DNA of 64,000 bases from Agrypnia vestita. Its lineage: Eukaryota; Arthropoda; Insecta; Trichoptera; Phryganeidae. Both the position numbers and the translations under genes were made by a program. The stretch spans positions 124,001 through 188,000 of the forward strand of contig JADDOH010002063.1 of the NCBI GenBank assembly GCA_016648135.1, given 5' to 3'. The notes below the pieces were generated by a model. The model was given only the letters and a program-made list of their open reading frames with translations. It was not told where the DNA came from and ran no database searches. Below, in pieces: positions 21,577-32,460 of this stretch; within the stretch, counting starts at the first letter, position 1; the number at the start of each line of letters is the position of its first letter.

Positions 21577-21773
21577 ATTAAAATTTCTAAAAATCCGAAA
21601 TTATACCATAATTATTAATTTTTAAAAACGAAAATCTTCTTGATCGTCGCCACGAGTCTGCTTGCCAAGTTTCAGCTCGATTGGATCACGGGAAAAGGGT
21701 CAAAAATCGATCCAAAGTTTTTGTTGACGGCAAGCAAGCAGACGCCACGAGTTAATATAAAGGGAGTAAAAAT
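21577..21773. repeat. Second copy of the 200-bp block found at 18590
   Basis: Same order and orientation of CGTCGCCACGAGTCT, TTTCAGCTCGATTGGATCAC, ATCGATCCAAAGTT and AGGGAGTAAAAAT as at 18590-18797, about 80% alike by eye. It lies just outside the right TIR of the 2.4-kb transposon, so the transposon may have inserted into, or between, members of this repeat family. Confidence 0.65.
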
Positions 21774-22260
21774 GAGACTCATTTCACATAAATAACTTCT
21801 GTTCCTCGATTTGTTTAGGCTTTTTTTGCATGCATTAAATTTTTTTGTGATTTTCGAAACGAATAATAAGCCTACTCTAATAATTAAAATTATATTTTAA
21901 TTTAAGGAATAATCATCTTGAATGGCGTCTCCGTGTAATATAATATTGTTACACATTGCAAAATTAACGTGCGTAATTATCATACCGATGTGACGCTGCG
22001 TTATGCAACTAAACATACCAAACTAATCAAAGCACTGTCCGCCTCGCCGGCTGGCCGTGCGCGCGAGGCGGAATGTGCAACGGTCGACGTTACATATTAA
22101 AATCAAACAATTATTCCTGCCGAAGCTCAAAACTAGAGCATCCGTAACATTGCTGATTGGTGGGAATCATTGCATTAGCCTCATCGTAGTGGGGTACCTA
22201 CCGGAAAGTGTAGTGTATTTATTTGATTTTTTTTTTGTTGTAAATTAATAACAAAATAAA
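21774..22260. other. Spacer with a small GC-rich palindromic patch
   Basis: No gene. At about 22038-22075, CCGCCTCG...CGAGGCGG encloses GCCGGCTGGCCGTGCGCG, a compact GC-rich inverted repeat in AT-rich sequence. Confidence 0.45.
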
Positions 22261-22446
22261 TGGGGGTAAACAACACTGTTTTATTCCACTATATTTATTT
22301 TGAATTGTTAGAACGTTTTCGGGATTTCTCCCATTGTCAATAACAACACGTTTACAACTGATGTTATGGACAATGGGAGAAATCCCGAAAACGTTCTAAC
22401 AATTCAAAATAAATATAGTGGAATAAAACAGTGCTGTTTACCCTCA
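22261..22446. mobile_element. Near-perfect foldback element, 78-bp arms
   Basis: Arms 22261-22338 and 22369-22446 are reverse complements with only about two mismatches. The outer end is TG(G/A)GGGTAAACA and the inner end is CGGGATTTCTCCCATTGTC. A 30-base loop separates them. Such high arm identity implies a young insertion or recent arm conversion. No coding capacity. Confidence 0.85.
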
Positions 22447-23035
22447 TTTTTTTAAATATTAAAAATGAATTTCCACAATGTTACAAACAAAAAACTTGAA
22501 CATTTAAAATAAATGGTTTCTACTTATGATATGTTACACAAACTTAAAATTTGATTTTTATATCGTGCTGTCTTTCCGTGTTAGGAAAATCTTGTGTTTA
22601 GAGAACCAGACGGTTTACATGACAAACTGTTCCTTTTTTAAGTTAATAAGACTTGAATTTGTACAGCGAAATGTACTGAAAGTAATGCAGAACGTATTAG
22701 GGAAGCCTAGGATAAGCCTTAAATAATGTTGAGTAATTTAGAAAATTATTAATATATGAAAATGTGAAAAACGGCATACGGAGTAAAACAAAAATGTACG
22801 CCATTTTTGAACTGGATACAATAAAAGTTAAAAAAAATAGTTTTGAACTACCAAAAAATAAGCAAAAGCATTGAAAAAATGTGATTTTTTCTGAGATGGT
22901 CAAGCAATCATTTTTATGGACCATTGAGAACGGATTGTCCCAAAGTCATTCATTTGTGAATTTCGCGGATGGAAAAATAAATAAAAGAGATTGACTTCTT
23001 CAAATATAGCAAATTTATTTTGTGGTGACATAATT
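22447..23035. other. Spacer, no gene seen
   Basis: AT-rich, short ORFs only, no recognisable motif. Confidence 0.5.
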
Positions 23036-23247
23036 ATAATTTATATAAATTAACTTTGTAAAAAGTTTCATGTTAAGTAGGTACTTTATATTATCATTTT
23101 CCATATATGAATTTTTAATATTTTGGTCTATACTTCCATTTTTAAATACTGTTTTTGTTATCCTGACGAAGAAGCCATTGGCTTCGAAACATGTAAATTT
23201 TTTTCAATAAATAAGTGGTTTTTACAAAGTTAATTTATATAAATTAA
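23036..23247. mobile_element. Small element with 27-bp perfect inverted ends and hammerhead-like motif
   Basis: AATTTATATAAATTAACTTT plus GTAAAAA near 23038 is repeated as its exact reverse complement ending near 23247. Inside, CTGACGA (23163-23169), a stem GAAGCC/GGCTTC (23171-23176/23180-23185) and GAAAC (23186-23190) form a hammerhead-ribozyme-like core with one extra base after CTGACGA. Possibly a relic of Penelope-like terminal repeats. Confidence 0.6.
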
Positions 23248-24170
23248 AAGAGATTGACATTAATAAATAGCTGCGAGAATTCATCAATAATGATTATTAT
23301 TCAATCACTACGGCGATTCAGTATGAGTAATGCTTTGTTTTGAAACTGAGGCAACTCTGCAATATCATAAACCGATATTTCAGAGCTGCTGACATTCGTG
23401 TTTCACAGCAGCTAGTAAAGTAGAAATAAATTTACGAACAAATAAAAAATAAATGGTAAACGCATGTTCTCTTCAGAATATCGTTCCTCGAAATAAAACT
23501 GTATATGTCACTGAATATTCTTGCCACCTAGTATCTTTCTTTCTTGTGGCATAATATTTACTTTGGTTTAAATGTTTATTGTATAAGACAACACCTTTAA
23601 TTTTATTAATTGTACAATTTTTCCATTTTTACCTGGTTTGTAAGGTGTGGTAAGGACTGTAGGCACCCGCTTGTGTTAAGTGGTTATTAGAAATATCTAC
23701 CATCTATATATTAATTACTCCAAGCAATGTCGTTTCTGCATACTGATAATTTCTGTTGCCAGTTTAAAAAAAAACATTTTAGAGTACATTAAAAAGATTA
23801 AAAAATATAGGAATACGAACAAACTGATATCAAAAAACATCCAAATCCAAATTATCGAAAATTAAAATATCGGAATTTATAGATTTTTTTTAATATTTTC
23901 GTGGAATCCGTGTATTCAAAACAGCCAACGTAATTGCAGTCAACGAATTTTTGTGCTGGTCACACCACAGAATGACGCTTTATGACATTGACAGTAAGTA
24001 TACGTTTACGCTTTTCTTTTTATTGTTTTTGCATTAATCTTGCTTCAATAAACGTTCAAAACATTTATTTATTAAACATTTATTACGCTTTATATTTTAT
24101 TTAAACTGCAAAGTGAACTTAACCTTAGATTAACGTCATAACGTCTCTCATTTAACCTCAAAAGACTCAC
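23248..24170. other. Spacer, no gene seen
   Basis: AT-rich. A 61-codon lysine/isoleucine-rich ORF at 23680 is typical of random AT-rich sequence. Confidence 0.5.
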
Positions 24171-24249
24171 AGCGCGTGGCGCAAATGTCATTTTACGTGT
24201 CATTTTCTCCGTATTTATACATAAATATTATTATTTTTCAGAATTTCGA

Positions 24250-26600
24250 TGGAAGACTCAACATCACAAACCGGCAATTTGATAATGCGATTCGAGTTCA
24301 CAATATGAAAGAAGAAATGCCAGACGTAGAGAAATGCCAGAAGAAATGTCAAACATAACAGAAGAGGAATGTGAAAGAAGGAATGCTGACCAGCGGGAAC
24401 GTAAAAATGCTAGGCAAAGAGTGTATGCTGAAGGAAGAAATGCGACATCTTATTTTAAATGTGCAGTACAACTGTGCTAATGCATTTGCATCTTTCGGAG
24501 TGCAAATAAGTGACATACCAGGTGTAGGCCCGTATTGTTTAAAAATTTCAGGTGAAGTATATCATAGAACGTCTAGAAGTTTGCAGAGTGATGGAGAGGT
24601 GCCGGCATATGCGCAACTATATGTTTACGATGCGGATGAAGCAGTCAGGGTACGTATGAGCCATCCGTCTAACCTTAGATGTCAACAAAATATAATGGAA
24701 ACTATTGATAATGTCATCCGTCGTGTAAGTCCATATGCTCTCCAATACAAAAGGTTGAAAGAAGCGGTTGAGGAAGAAGAATCTATAGTTGCAGAGCACG
24801 GGGGCCAGATGCGGAATATTCAACTACTCTTTACGCGTTCTTCGTTAGATGACCAAAGAAGGTATAATGCTCCATCTAATAATAATGAAGTCGCCATTGT
24901 GTATGTAGCAGATTACGAAGGTAGGTTACCGCCAAACGTAGATTTTGCTGTTCACCCTAAGAATGTAGGAGGTCTCCAGCGTATTAATATGTTATCAAAA
25001 CATTTAGATCCGATGGTTTTTCCATCAGGTGAATTTGGTTGGACTCTACAGCCTTAAATAATACAACATTAACTGCATGGTTTAAACTTAACCAACAAGA
25101 TAATGAGGCATGTAATATTAAGTATCAGGATTTAACTAATTTCTATGTTTTTTCTAGCAATAAGCAGTGGAAGAAGAGGCAATGTGGCGGGGACAAGATT
25201 ATTGGTCGCATGTCCCCCGTTTCTCCTAGAAATATAGAATTATACCATTTAAGACTTATTCTTTTACAAGTGACTGGGGCTACGTCCTTTGAATCTTTGC
25301 GGACTATTAATGGTTGTCTTAGTTCCTACATTTCGTGATGCAGTACGAGAATTAGGACTCATCGATGATATTGGAGAATGGCAGCGTTGCATGGCTGAAG
25401 CTTCAACGTATATGATGCCCAAAGCTCTTCGTGACCTATTTGTCTTATTAATGATTCATTGCCTCCCACCAGATCCGTTGCAGCTGTGGAACGATTTCAA
25501 AGATTTGATGTCAGAAGACTTTAGTCGTCAAGGTGTACTGCAGAAATTGCACAAAATTGTTCCCTTTTGTATATTCAAAAGGCATTAATAAATGAAAATT
25601 CTTCTTGCACATCACAGGGTTTGCCGGGACCAGATTACAGCAATACTTATAATGAAGTGGTTGATATTAATTTAGCATTAGAAAGTTCTTTAGGGTTAGA
25701 GATGGCTGGAAAACTCAATCGAGAACAACATTGTGCTTTCGACAGTATATTAAGTAAAAAATTTCAGATGTACCTGAAACAAAAAAATGTTTCTTTATTG
25801 ACGGTCCTGGTGGCACAGGTAAAACGTTCCTTTATAAGACTATTATACATTCTTGAAGAGGAAGATCTAAGAAAGTTTTATCTGTTGCTTGGACAGGAAT
25901 ATCAGCAATTTTATTACCAGGTGGACGTACATGTCACATGGCTTTTAATTTACTTCTTGATTTATAGAATAACACAACATGCAGAGTGACATCCAAGAAC
26001 CGTGCAATTATAAGTGTAGCTGATGTTATCATCTGGGATGAAGCGCCGATGGCGCCAGTTATAGCTTTAGATATAATTGAACGTACTCTGCGCGATATAA
26101 TGGGTAATAATGATATTTTTGGCAATAAAGTAATCATTTTGGGCGGCGACTAGACAAATTCTACCAGTTTCTCGAAGGGCTTCTCGCGGTCAGTTAGTAG
26201 CGACATCTATTAAAAACAGCCAACATTGGAAAAATTTTACTATTTTCAATTTGAAAACTAATGTCCCCGCTTTAGAAGGTGAAAATTCATTTACACAGTG
26301 GCTTTTAGATTTAGGCGATGGAAAGCTGCCTCCTGTGGAAGGAAAGTATGCGTCATCAGTGCTTATTCCAAATGAAAGTGGAAGTCAAAATGTTGTTCAA
26401 AGCATATAAATGAAGTACATTCTATAGTGTATGTTCCCTAATGAGTAAACGAGCGATACTGTGTCCAAAGAATGAACATGCTCGATTGGTTAACGAAGAT
26501 GTACTCGGGCGTTTAGAAGGTCCAATCTTTACATTTTATTATGTGGATAGTATTAAAGATGATGGTCGTGAAATGGACTACAAAATGATATATTTTTAAA
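24250..26600 (+). pseudogene. Autonomous Helitron Rep/helicase, decayed, HUH nuclease domain deleted
   Basis: Rolling-circle transposase relic. The N-terminal region (24371-25055) reads CANAFASFGVQISDIPGVGP, ISGEVYHRTSRSL, YAQLYVYDADEAVRVR, RRYNAPSNN and LDPMVFPSGEFGWTL. Immediately after, from about 25055, it reads TTLTAWFKLNQ, WKKRQCGGDKIIGRM and TSFESLRTINGC, which in intact Helitrons lie several hundred residues further on. The whole HUH replication-initiator domain is therefore missing. A Pif1-type helicase follows: LNREQHCAFDSIL (about 25714), Walker A GPGGTGKTFLYKT (about 25803), LPGGRTCHMAFNLLLDL (about 25914) and WDEAPM (about 26034). Then come LCPKNEHARLVNEDVLGRLE and REMDYKM, where coding ends near 26600. 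There are at least seven frameshifts or stops and no 3' terminus. Confidence 0.9.
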
Positions 26601-27009
26601 ATACATTCATTTATCAATAATCATTAAACTAAAATGATATGTAATTTATTAATAAATAAGACGCTGTAATTTTATCGATAAAAATAAATACAAAGAAGAA
26701 TTCGACAGCTGTTTCATTTTTTGTATGTCACTGACAGCTACCATAGACAGTAAAACCTGATTTTTTCACTGAAATTTTGTCTGTCACTGATAGCTACCAT
26801 AGACACTAAAACCTGATTTTTTTCTCCTCAATGTTGATGAATTCATTATTTTTAAACCAGCCAAACTTAAAAACTCAGAGTTGACAGCATCACAATATTA
26901 TACAGTAACTGTCATGAAACAAAAAAAGAAATATTGCTTACTTCAAAATACGGCCAATTATCAAATTCTATTAACTTTGTAACAGTAAGGAAATCAATCG
27001 TGTTGCAGA
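26601..27009. other. Spacer with a 60-bp tandem duplication
   Basis: GTCACTGA(C/T)AGCTACCATAG followed by ACA(G/C)TAAAACCTGATTTTTT occurs at about 26728 and again at about 26785. Nothing coding. Confidence 0.6.
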
Positions 27010-27275
27010 GCAAACACAATTGGCCGCGGGACGACCGTCATTGGCCGCGAAGCGGCCACAATAGCAAAAATGGAAATTTTCCAGATACAATTGGCCGCGA
27101 AGCGGCTGACGTAGGCACAGGTAAACAATTGTGTTTGCTGCACAGCAAACACAATTGGCCGCGCAGCGGCCATGGCTGGCCGCGGAGCGGCCGTCATTGG
27201 CCGCGAAGCGGCCACAATAGCCGCCCGCAGGGCCTAGCAGTAAGCAATCGGCTTCGCCGATTGCTTTCCTGCTAG
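27010..27275. repeat. Cluster of GC-rich hairpins (GGCCGCGAAGCGGCC type)
   Basis: Four complete palindromes of the form GGCCGCGNAGCGGCC (27043-27057, 27157-27171, 27178-27192, 27199-27213), a variant at 27092-27107, and a degenerate one near 27022. Two other hairpins flank or overlap them: 15-bp stem CAATTGTGTTTGCTG (27126-27140/27143-27157) and AAGCAATCGGC-TTC-GCCGATTGCTT (27242-27266). The cluster is far more GC-rich than its surroundings. The 113- and 104-codon ORFs over it are repeat artefacts. Origin unknown. Confidence 0.85.
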
Positions 27276-27399
27276 TAGTGCTCAATTTTTCATGGCCGGA
27301 ATCATCAAAATCAACAAAACCAAAAAAGGCTTAGCGTATTTTGCACCGGTTTTTACCGGTTTTTTAACGGTTTTTAATTAATCAGAAATAACATGAATG

Positions 27400-27579
27400 T
27401 TGTTGGTCTTGTGGTTAGGACACTCGCCTCGTGATCCAAAGGTCGCGGGTTCGAACCTCACTCCAGACTAGCAAGTTAGTCCTATTTTCATAGCACAAGC
27501 GCTTAGCTTAGTTTGAAAATAGTAAGAATATTGATGTGACACGCATTCCGTGTTCGCATCTCTATTTAAAAAAAAAAAC
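27400..27579 (+). mobile_element. tRNA-derived SINE, copy 2
   Basis: Plus-strand copy with A-box-like GTGGTTAGGACACTCG (about 27411), B box GGTTCGAACC (about 27449), the AGCTTAGTTTGAAAATAG body block, GTGTTCGCATCTCTATTT and an 11-base A-run at 27568-27578. Closely similar to the minus-strand copy at 17441-17618, which defines the ends of the family. Confidence 0.88.
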
Positions 27580-27896
27580 TTACACTTTTAATATTTCTGA
27601 GAATATTTTAGGGTGCAATAACAAGCAATCATTGCATAAATCGATACTTTTAAGTGAATAGATCCTTGCATAATGTGTGCGTTATTAGGCAATACGTACA
27701 ATACGGCCGCCGCGTTTTTTCCATTACAGTTATGTGTTTAACATTACTCTCACCTCGAGCAAATTTTTGTTTGTCCAAACAAATATGGCAGTAGTTTTCG
27801 GATACCGTTGCGCGATCAAAGCACAGATATCAAATTTTAGTTTTTAATTGGATTCTCAGTTTACTGGACAACGGACAAAAAAATTTATATTACTTT

Positions 27897-28877
27897 ACTT
27901 TATAGCCTCACTCTGATTTTCTTTAAAAAAAAAAGTATTCTGGCGTAGTTAAGTGCCCTGATGTCAAAACTGAAATCAAAATTTGGGGGTCGTTAGTATT
28001 TAAAAAGTTATTACACTTTAAAGTTTGAAAATATTCCAGACGTTTTGACATTTCAATAATTTTACCTATAATATATATGACGCAATCCGTAGACAATTTT
28101 TCAAAAAGTAATTATTTGTTAAAAATCATGCGAACCATAATTAAAAAACAACATAATGTAATAAAAATACATAGATTTGGCAAAAAGTATGTTTTATAAA
28201 AATTATCAATTTTTATGAAAAATATTTTTTTTAAATTGATAATTTGTGCCTATTTCCTTATAAGTATGAAATATATTTTCAAAATGAATATATATTTTCG
28301 TACTGATGTGCCCCCGTATACTCGCCTGCTACAGCCCGTCAAGGTTTTACTCGTTGTGTTATGGTTTGGTGGCAAAGCAGTCGTGAGGGCGTTCCACGGG
28401 TTTGTGCTCCCGGGTCTCGCCTGCTACGGCCCGTCAGCGTTTTAACTCGTGTGTAAAAAATTTTCAATTTGTCTAATTCAAAAATATATATATATATTTT
28501 CAAAAAAGAACATTAATCTGGGTACCTTAAATTATAAATTTTTTGTCTCATCTATTGACATCTATGATTTGCGTAATGCTGTCAATGGAAAGTGCGTTTC
28601 ATATGTAAAAAAGTTGTTAAATAAAACTTTAAAATGAAATAATTTTTTAAAAAGTTGCAACCGAAACGATTTGGTTTAATTTTTGAAATCAAGGCACTCA
28701 AATACACCAGTTATCTACTATTTATCCGTAAATTAAACGACGCAATTGTCAAAACGTATGGAAAAATTATAATAACTTTTTAAATACTTACGACCCCCAA
28801 AATTTTTATTTCAGTTTTCGCATCAGGGCACTCAACTAATCAGGATACTTTTTTTATGAAAATGAGGCCATAAAAGA
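27897..28877. mobile_element. Foldback element with about 140-160-bp arms and GC-rich core
   Basis: The left arm (about 27897-28055) and right arm (about 28741-28877) are reverse complements through the blocks AAGTATTCTGG/CAGGATACTT, AAGTGCCCTGATG and its complement, GGGGGTCGTTAGTATTTAAA and its complement, and ACGTTTTGACA. The core contains a 38-bp direct duplication in a GC-rich island: CTCGCCTGCTAC(A/G)GCCCGTCA at about 28320 and 28417, each followed by GTTTT and ACTCGT. No protein. Probably a large non-autonomous DNA element. Confidence 0.75.
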
Positions 28878-29236
28878 AAGATTAGCCTAAAAATTTCAGT
28901 GATTTGGAAACTAAAGCAGTGTGATTGGTTAAATTATTATGATTTTATATCTGGATTTCTAGACGCTAAAATATTTAAAATAAATATGAATATATTAATA
29001 ATCCGTTTTCAAAACATTTTTTAAACTGTTGAGAAAATCTACCCGCAGGGTCTAGTGGAGATAGCCGGTTATTAATTTTAGTATATAACAAAATACATCC
29101 CGGACATAACAATATTCAGTTCAATTTATTTCATGATAATATGTACATGACAAACAAAATATTTAAGGCATACATATTAGGAAGTATATATCAAAAATGA
29201 AAATATTTAATAAATTAAAAATAACATAAAATCTGG
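28878..29236. other. Spacer, possible LINE 3' region
   Basis: Lies at the 3' side of the minus-strand LINE relic that follows. An AAATAAATTGAACTGAA-like stretch (minus strand, about 29117-29133) may be its tail. Otherwise nothing seen. Confidence 0.4.
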
Positions 29237-29705
29237 TCAAAGGTGTAGGAGAATCCCGCTTCGGAAAACCCCCTCAGACACATGGAATATATCAATACCC
29301 AAAGAGATTTTGTTCAACATAGCTGTGGCTCTTCCAACAGGCATAACCATCGGCAGGTTGGTCCTGTATATTGGAATGTGAAACAATCTATGCTGACGAT
29401 GTCTAGTGTAATTATCAGGAACGTACAAACCAATGCTCTGCATAATTTCAGGATTATCGATCATACCGCGCAACAATCGATAAAAATGTGTAATCAAATA
29501 CACATTTCCTTCTAGTCTCTAAACTATTGTAGCCAAGCATACCCTGGAGAAACTCGGTTTGGGTAAAGCTAAGGATAATGCCCGTACTCTCTCATGTAGA
29601 GATATCTCAGAAACTTCTTTTGGACTTTCTCCACCATAAGAGAGTACTTGCCCTCATGTGGCCCCCAGATCATCGAGCCACTCTCGAGTCTACTCCGCAC
29701 CAAGG
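29237..29705 (-). pseudogene. Jockey/CR1-type LINE, post-RT C-terminal fragment
   Basis: On the minus strand, from about 29705, it reads RLESGSMIWGPHEGKYSLMV then EKVQKKFLRYLYMREYGHYP. A frameshift near 29520-29560 follows. It then reads NPEIMQSIGLYVPDNYTRHR, FHIPIYRTNL, VGRATAMLNKI and IDIFHVSEGVFR up to 29237. This is the same region of the protein as at 14329-14790 (IERVQRKFL...). It is 5'-truncated, as is usual for LINEs, and has at least one frameshift. Confidence 0.82.
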
Positions 29706-29749
29706 AGTTGTAAAGAGTTCTGAGTATACATACATGAGTTAATACATCT

Positions 29750-32276
29750 CACATACCCCTTTTCCCACACACAATAATTATTTTATTCGGGATACTCGCC
29801 CTTATTGGCATTTAACACTGCAGTACTCTGATCGTCTCAGCCCGGTGGCGGCGTGCCATTAGGCGCAGTTGCTGTCTGTAGTGTGGCCGGCGAGTGTGTT
29901 GGCATGCAACAATTTACTTCATCTCTCGTAGGATCTTCGTAGAATAGCAGCGAATACTTTTTGTTAAGCTAAGCTAAAACAGACCATGGAGCTCAATTAG
30001 TGTAGGCTTGAGGTGATCACTCAGATGTATTTTGACCTCACGGGGAATGGAAGCGCGGTGTGAGAAGGCAGTGTTAGGCTGTGCTGCGAGGCGACGATAT
30101 AACAAAAAATGACAAGTAATGATCCATCAATAATGACTGGAAATAATTCGGGAATGAATAACATTTTTAATATTAATTTATTTAAGAATTACGTAAACAC
30201 AAAATGCATTTTTTGGTATTGTCCTTTCTTTATTTGTTTGTTTTCTTGATAATCTCACACTTTCACGCGATAGAATCGACAGCAGAACTTATTTATTGTT
30301 TTCGTAGTCACGCGACACAGAAAAGTGTTAGTAAACGTTGTCGATGGAAAAGCAAAATACAAAATATAAAAAATGAATCGAATAATTTTGCGTAGTATAC
30401 AATTTCAATAGACAAAAGTTCAGCAAGCGTAATATTATGCTATGTTTTTCTTTTATAATCTCTACCATAACTATTTTTAGTAATATATTATCATTTCGTA
30501 CATGTACATTGCTTTTGAAATCCTCCCACCAGGTGATACAATCTAGAACTGACGTTCATCCACAAAAATTAACGGAGTTGTATTTAACCCTCTGCACTAT
30601 ACCCTCTAGAAGTCATTTTAAAAGTTATTTGACGTTTTTGTCCATAAAGAAATTTTAAAAAATTGAGATGTTTTTCACGACTGACTCAGTTTTGTATACT
30701 TTATAATTATGTCCCTATGTATTCCATCCAATACATCACATTTTTTTATGTCAAAAAAGAATCTTTTCGGTCGGGTGGATTTTAACAAGTTTTTCGTGTG
30801 TATTAAAATTAACGAATTTCACAATACGGGAAAGCCTACACATTATGTTGTTCACTCGGTGCCAAAATCGCACCGAGTGTCAAGCTGTCACGGCGTCTCA
30901 ACTCGAGCTCGCGTTGTGCCATCAGACCGATCCTGCAGCCCACAGTCTGCTCCTAAAATGTTAATACACATTTTTGTCCTTTTTACAAGTTTTGCGTGCT
31001 ACGCATTCAAATGCTTCATTGGCCGGCCGTTCGCGAGGAGATTCGAAATCAAGGACGCTACGATGGCGTAACCCAATTAACATTAATCCCGAATTGAAAA
31101 ATAAACGTGATGTCCAGAGTCAAGACACGATTTATTTCGATTGTTACAAGGATGGTTAAAATAAGTTTCTTAATGTTACACATGATCGCACGCCTCTATG
31201 TGTCTACATCTAGTCTGATTAATTTTGAGGCTCATTCTTGTGTTCCAAGGCCGAGTTCACGACTACTCCCAGTCCTGAGTTACCAAAACTCCTGAAAATG
31301 TCGTGAAATTATTTATATTTCTTAAATAACTGTGATATTAATTAATGTAGGCATAATTTGTTATTCATTTGAATTATTAAATTTCGACGAAAAGAGCCTA
31401 TAAATCGTAGAATCGATTCCCACACAATTTTTTCCAAATGCTGAAAGTAATCCATGATATCAATAGATATTTATTGAAAACAATATGTATTTAAACGTTA
31501 GAAATCTAGAAGTTAGAAATACGCCGTGAATATTTTTATTTCTAAACATGCAACGTACGTATATAGTGTATAAGTATTATTTTGTGAAAACTTTATAAAT
31601 CGAAGTCCCAATGTGCATTGTGCGAAATCGTTAGAGTTCTAAATACATACATACGTAGGCATAATAAGTTAATATTTGAAATCGTTCAAAATCTCAATGC
31701 CTACACAGTGTGCATTTTGTAAAACCGTTCATGATCTAAATAAAGTGCGTAAATTGTGAAAACGGTAGAGATCTAACATACCATCCCACGCAAAGAATTC
31801 CTATTGAATTCGGAAGGAACCAACCTGAATGATTGACCGTTCCGTCAGTGCGTTATATAATGGATGAAAACCAATTAAGTTCACGATTTTAGTGCCCTTA
31901 GATAAAACACAAATCGTGTGTAAATTTATAAAGCGTAATAGGCTAGACTTAAATGATTATATTCAAATGAAAATACATATGAACATCCATGAAACAAGGA
32001 ATAAATAATTCTATCAAAAAATAAATCTCTTTTCATTGGTAAAGAAAAGTTGTGGGCCAGTACCCGGCTGTAACAAAATATTTTTTTAGAAGGCGTATCT
32101 TTCTAATTAATTATTTGTTCAAAAAAATCTTTGACCTGTATGAATGAAAATGTACCTAGATAAGTTCTTAAGTTTAATTATTAGGGAACGATCACAACTT
32201 AATAATGTAAATTTATTAGATCCAATTGACATTAAAGATCAATTAAAGACTTTAGGTTATTATTACGGTATTAATG
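29750..32276. other. Spacer of 2.5 kb with GC-rich patches
   Basis: No gene called. GC-rich patches lie at about 29840-29930 (GGTGGCGGCGTGCC, GTGGCCGGCGAG) and 30880-31075 (CGGCGTCTCAACTCGAGC; GGCCGGCCGTTCGCGAGG). A 120-codon ORF at 30709-31071 overlaps the second but lacks any domain or codon pattern I can support. Could be conserved non-coding DNA or untranslated exon. Confidence 0.35.
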
Positions 32277-32460
32277 GTTAAGAATATTTTATACGAACCG
32301 TATGTTTTTCCGAGAGACAATTCTCGACGTTTCGTTGAATACGTATTCAACGTCATCAGAACGACCTATACCCGCGGAGGTATAGGGCGGACCGATTAAA
32401 GTTTCCGTGTCCGGGGGCGTAAATTTATATGCACTTTGTTGTGGAGTGTTCACTTCTTCT
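32277..32460 (+). repeat. Dispersed repeat with hammerhead-like motif, copy 1
   Basis: Shares about 185 bp with the inverted copy at 59460-59650: TTTTATACGAA(C/A)CGTATG, TCTCGACGTTTCGTTGAAT, CCTATACC(C/G)GCGGAGG and TGGAGTGTTCACTT. On the minus strand, CTGATGA, stem GTTGAAT/ATTCAAC with ACGT loop, and GAAAC span 32329-32359. Probably terminal sequence of a Penelope-like or similar retroelement; no coding region attached. Confidence 0.65.

Noticed and set aside
24010..24160. Helitron 5' end upstream of the Rep/helicase relic
   Set aside because: No TC start with a match to other Helitron starts in the window could be identified.
30709..31071. 120-codon ORF as a possible secreted or membrane protein
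   Set aside because: The hydrophobic stretch near its end is not N-terminal and no homology is recognisable.
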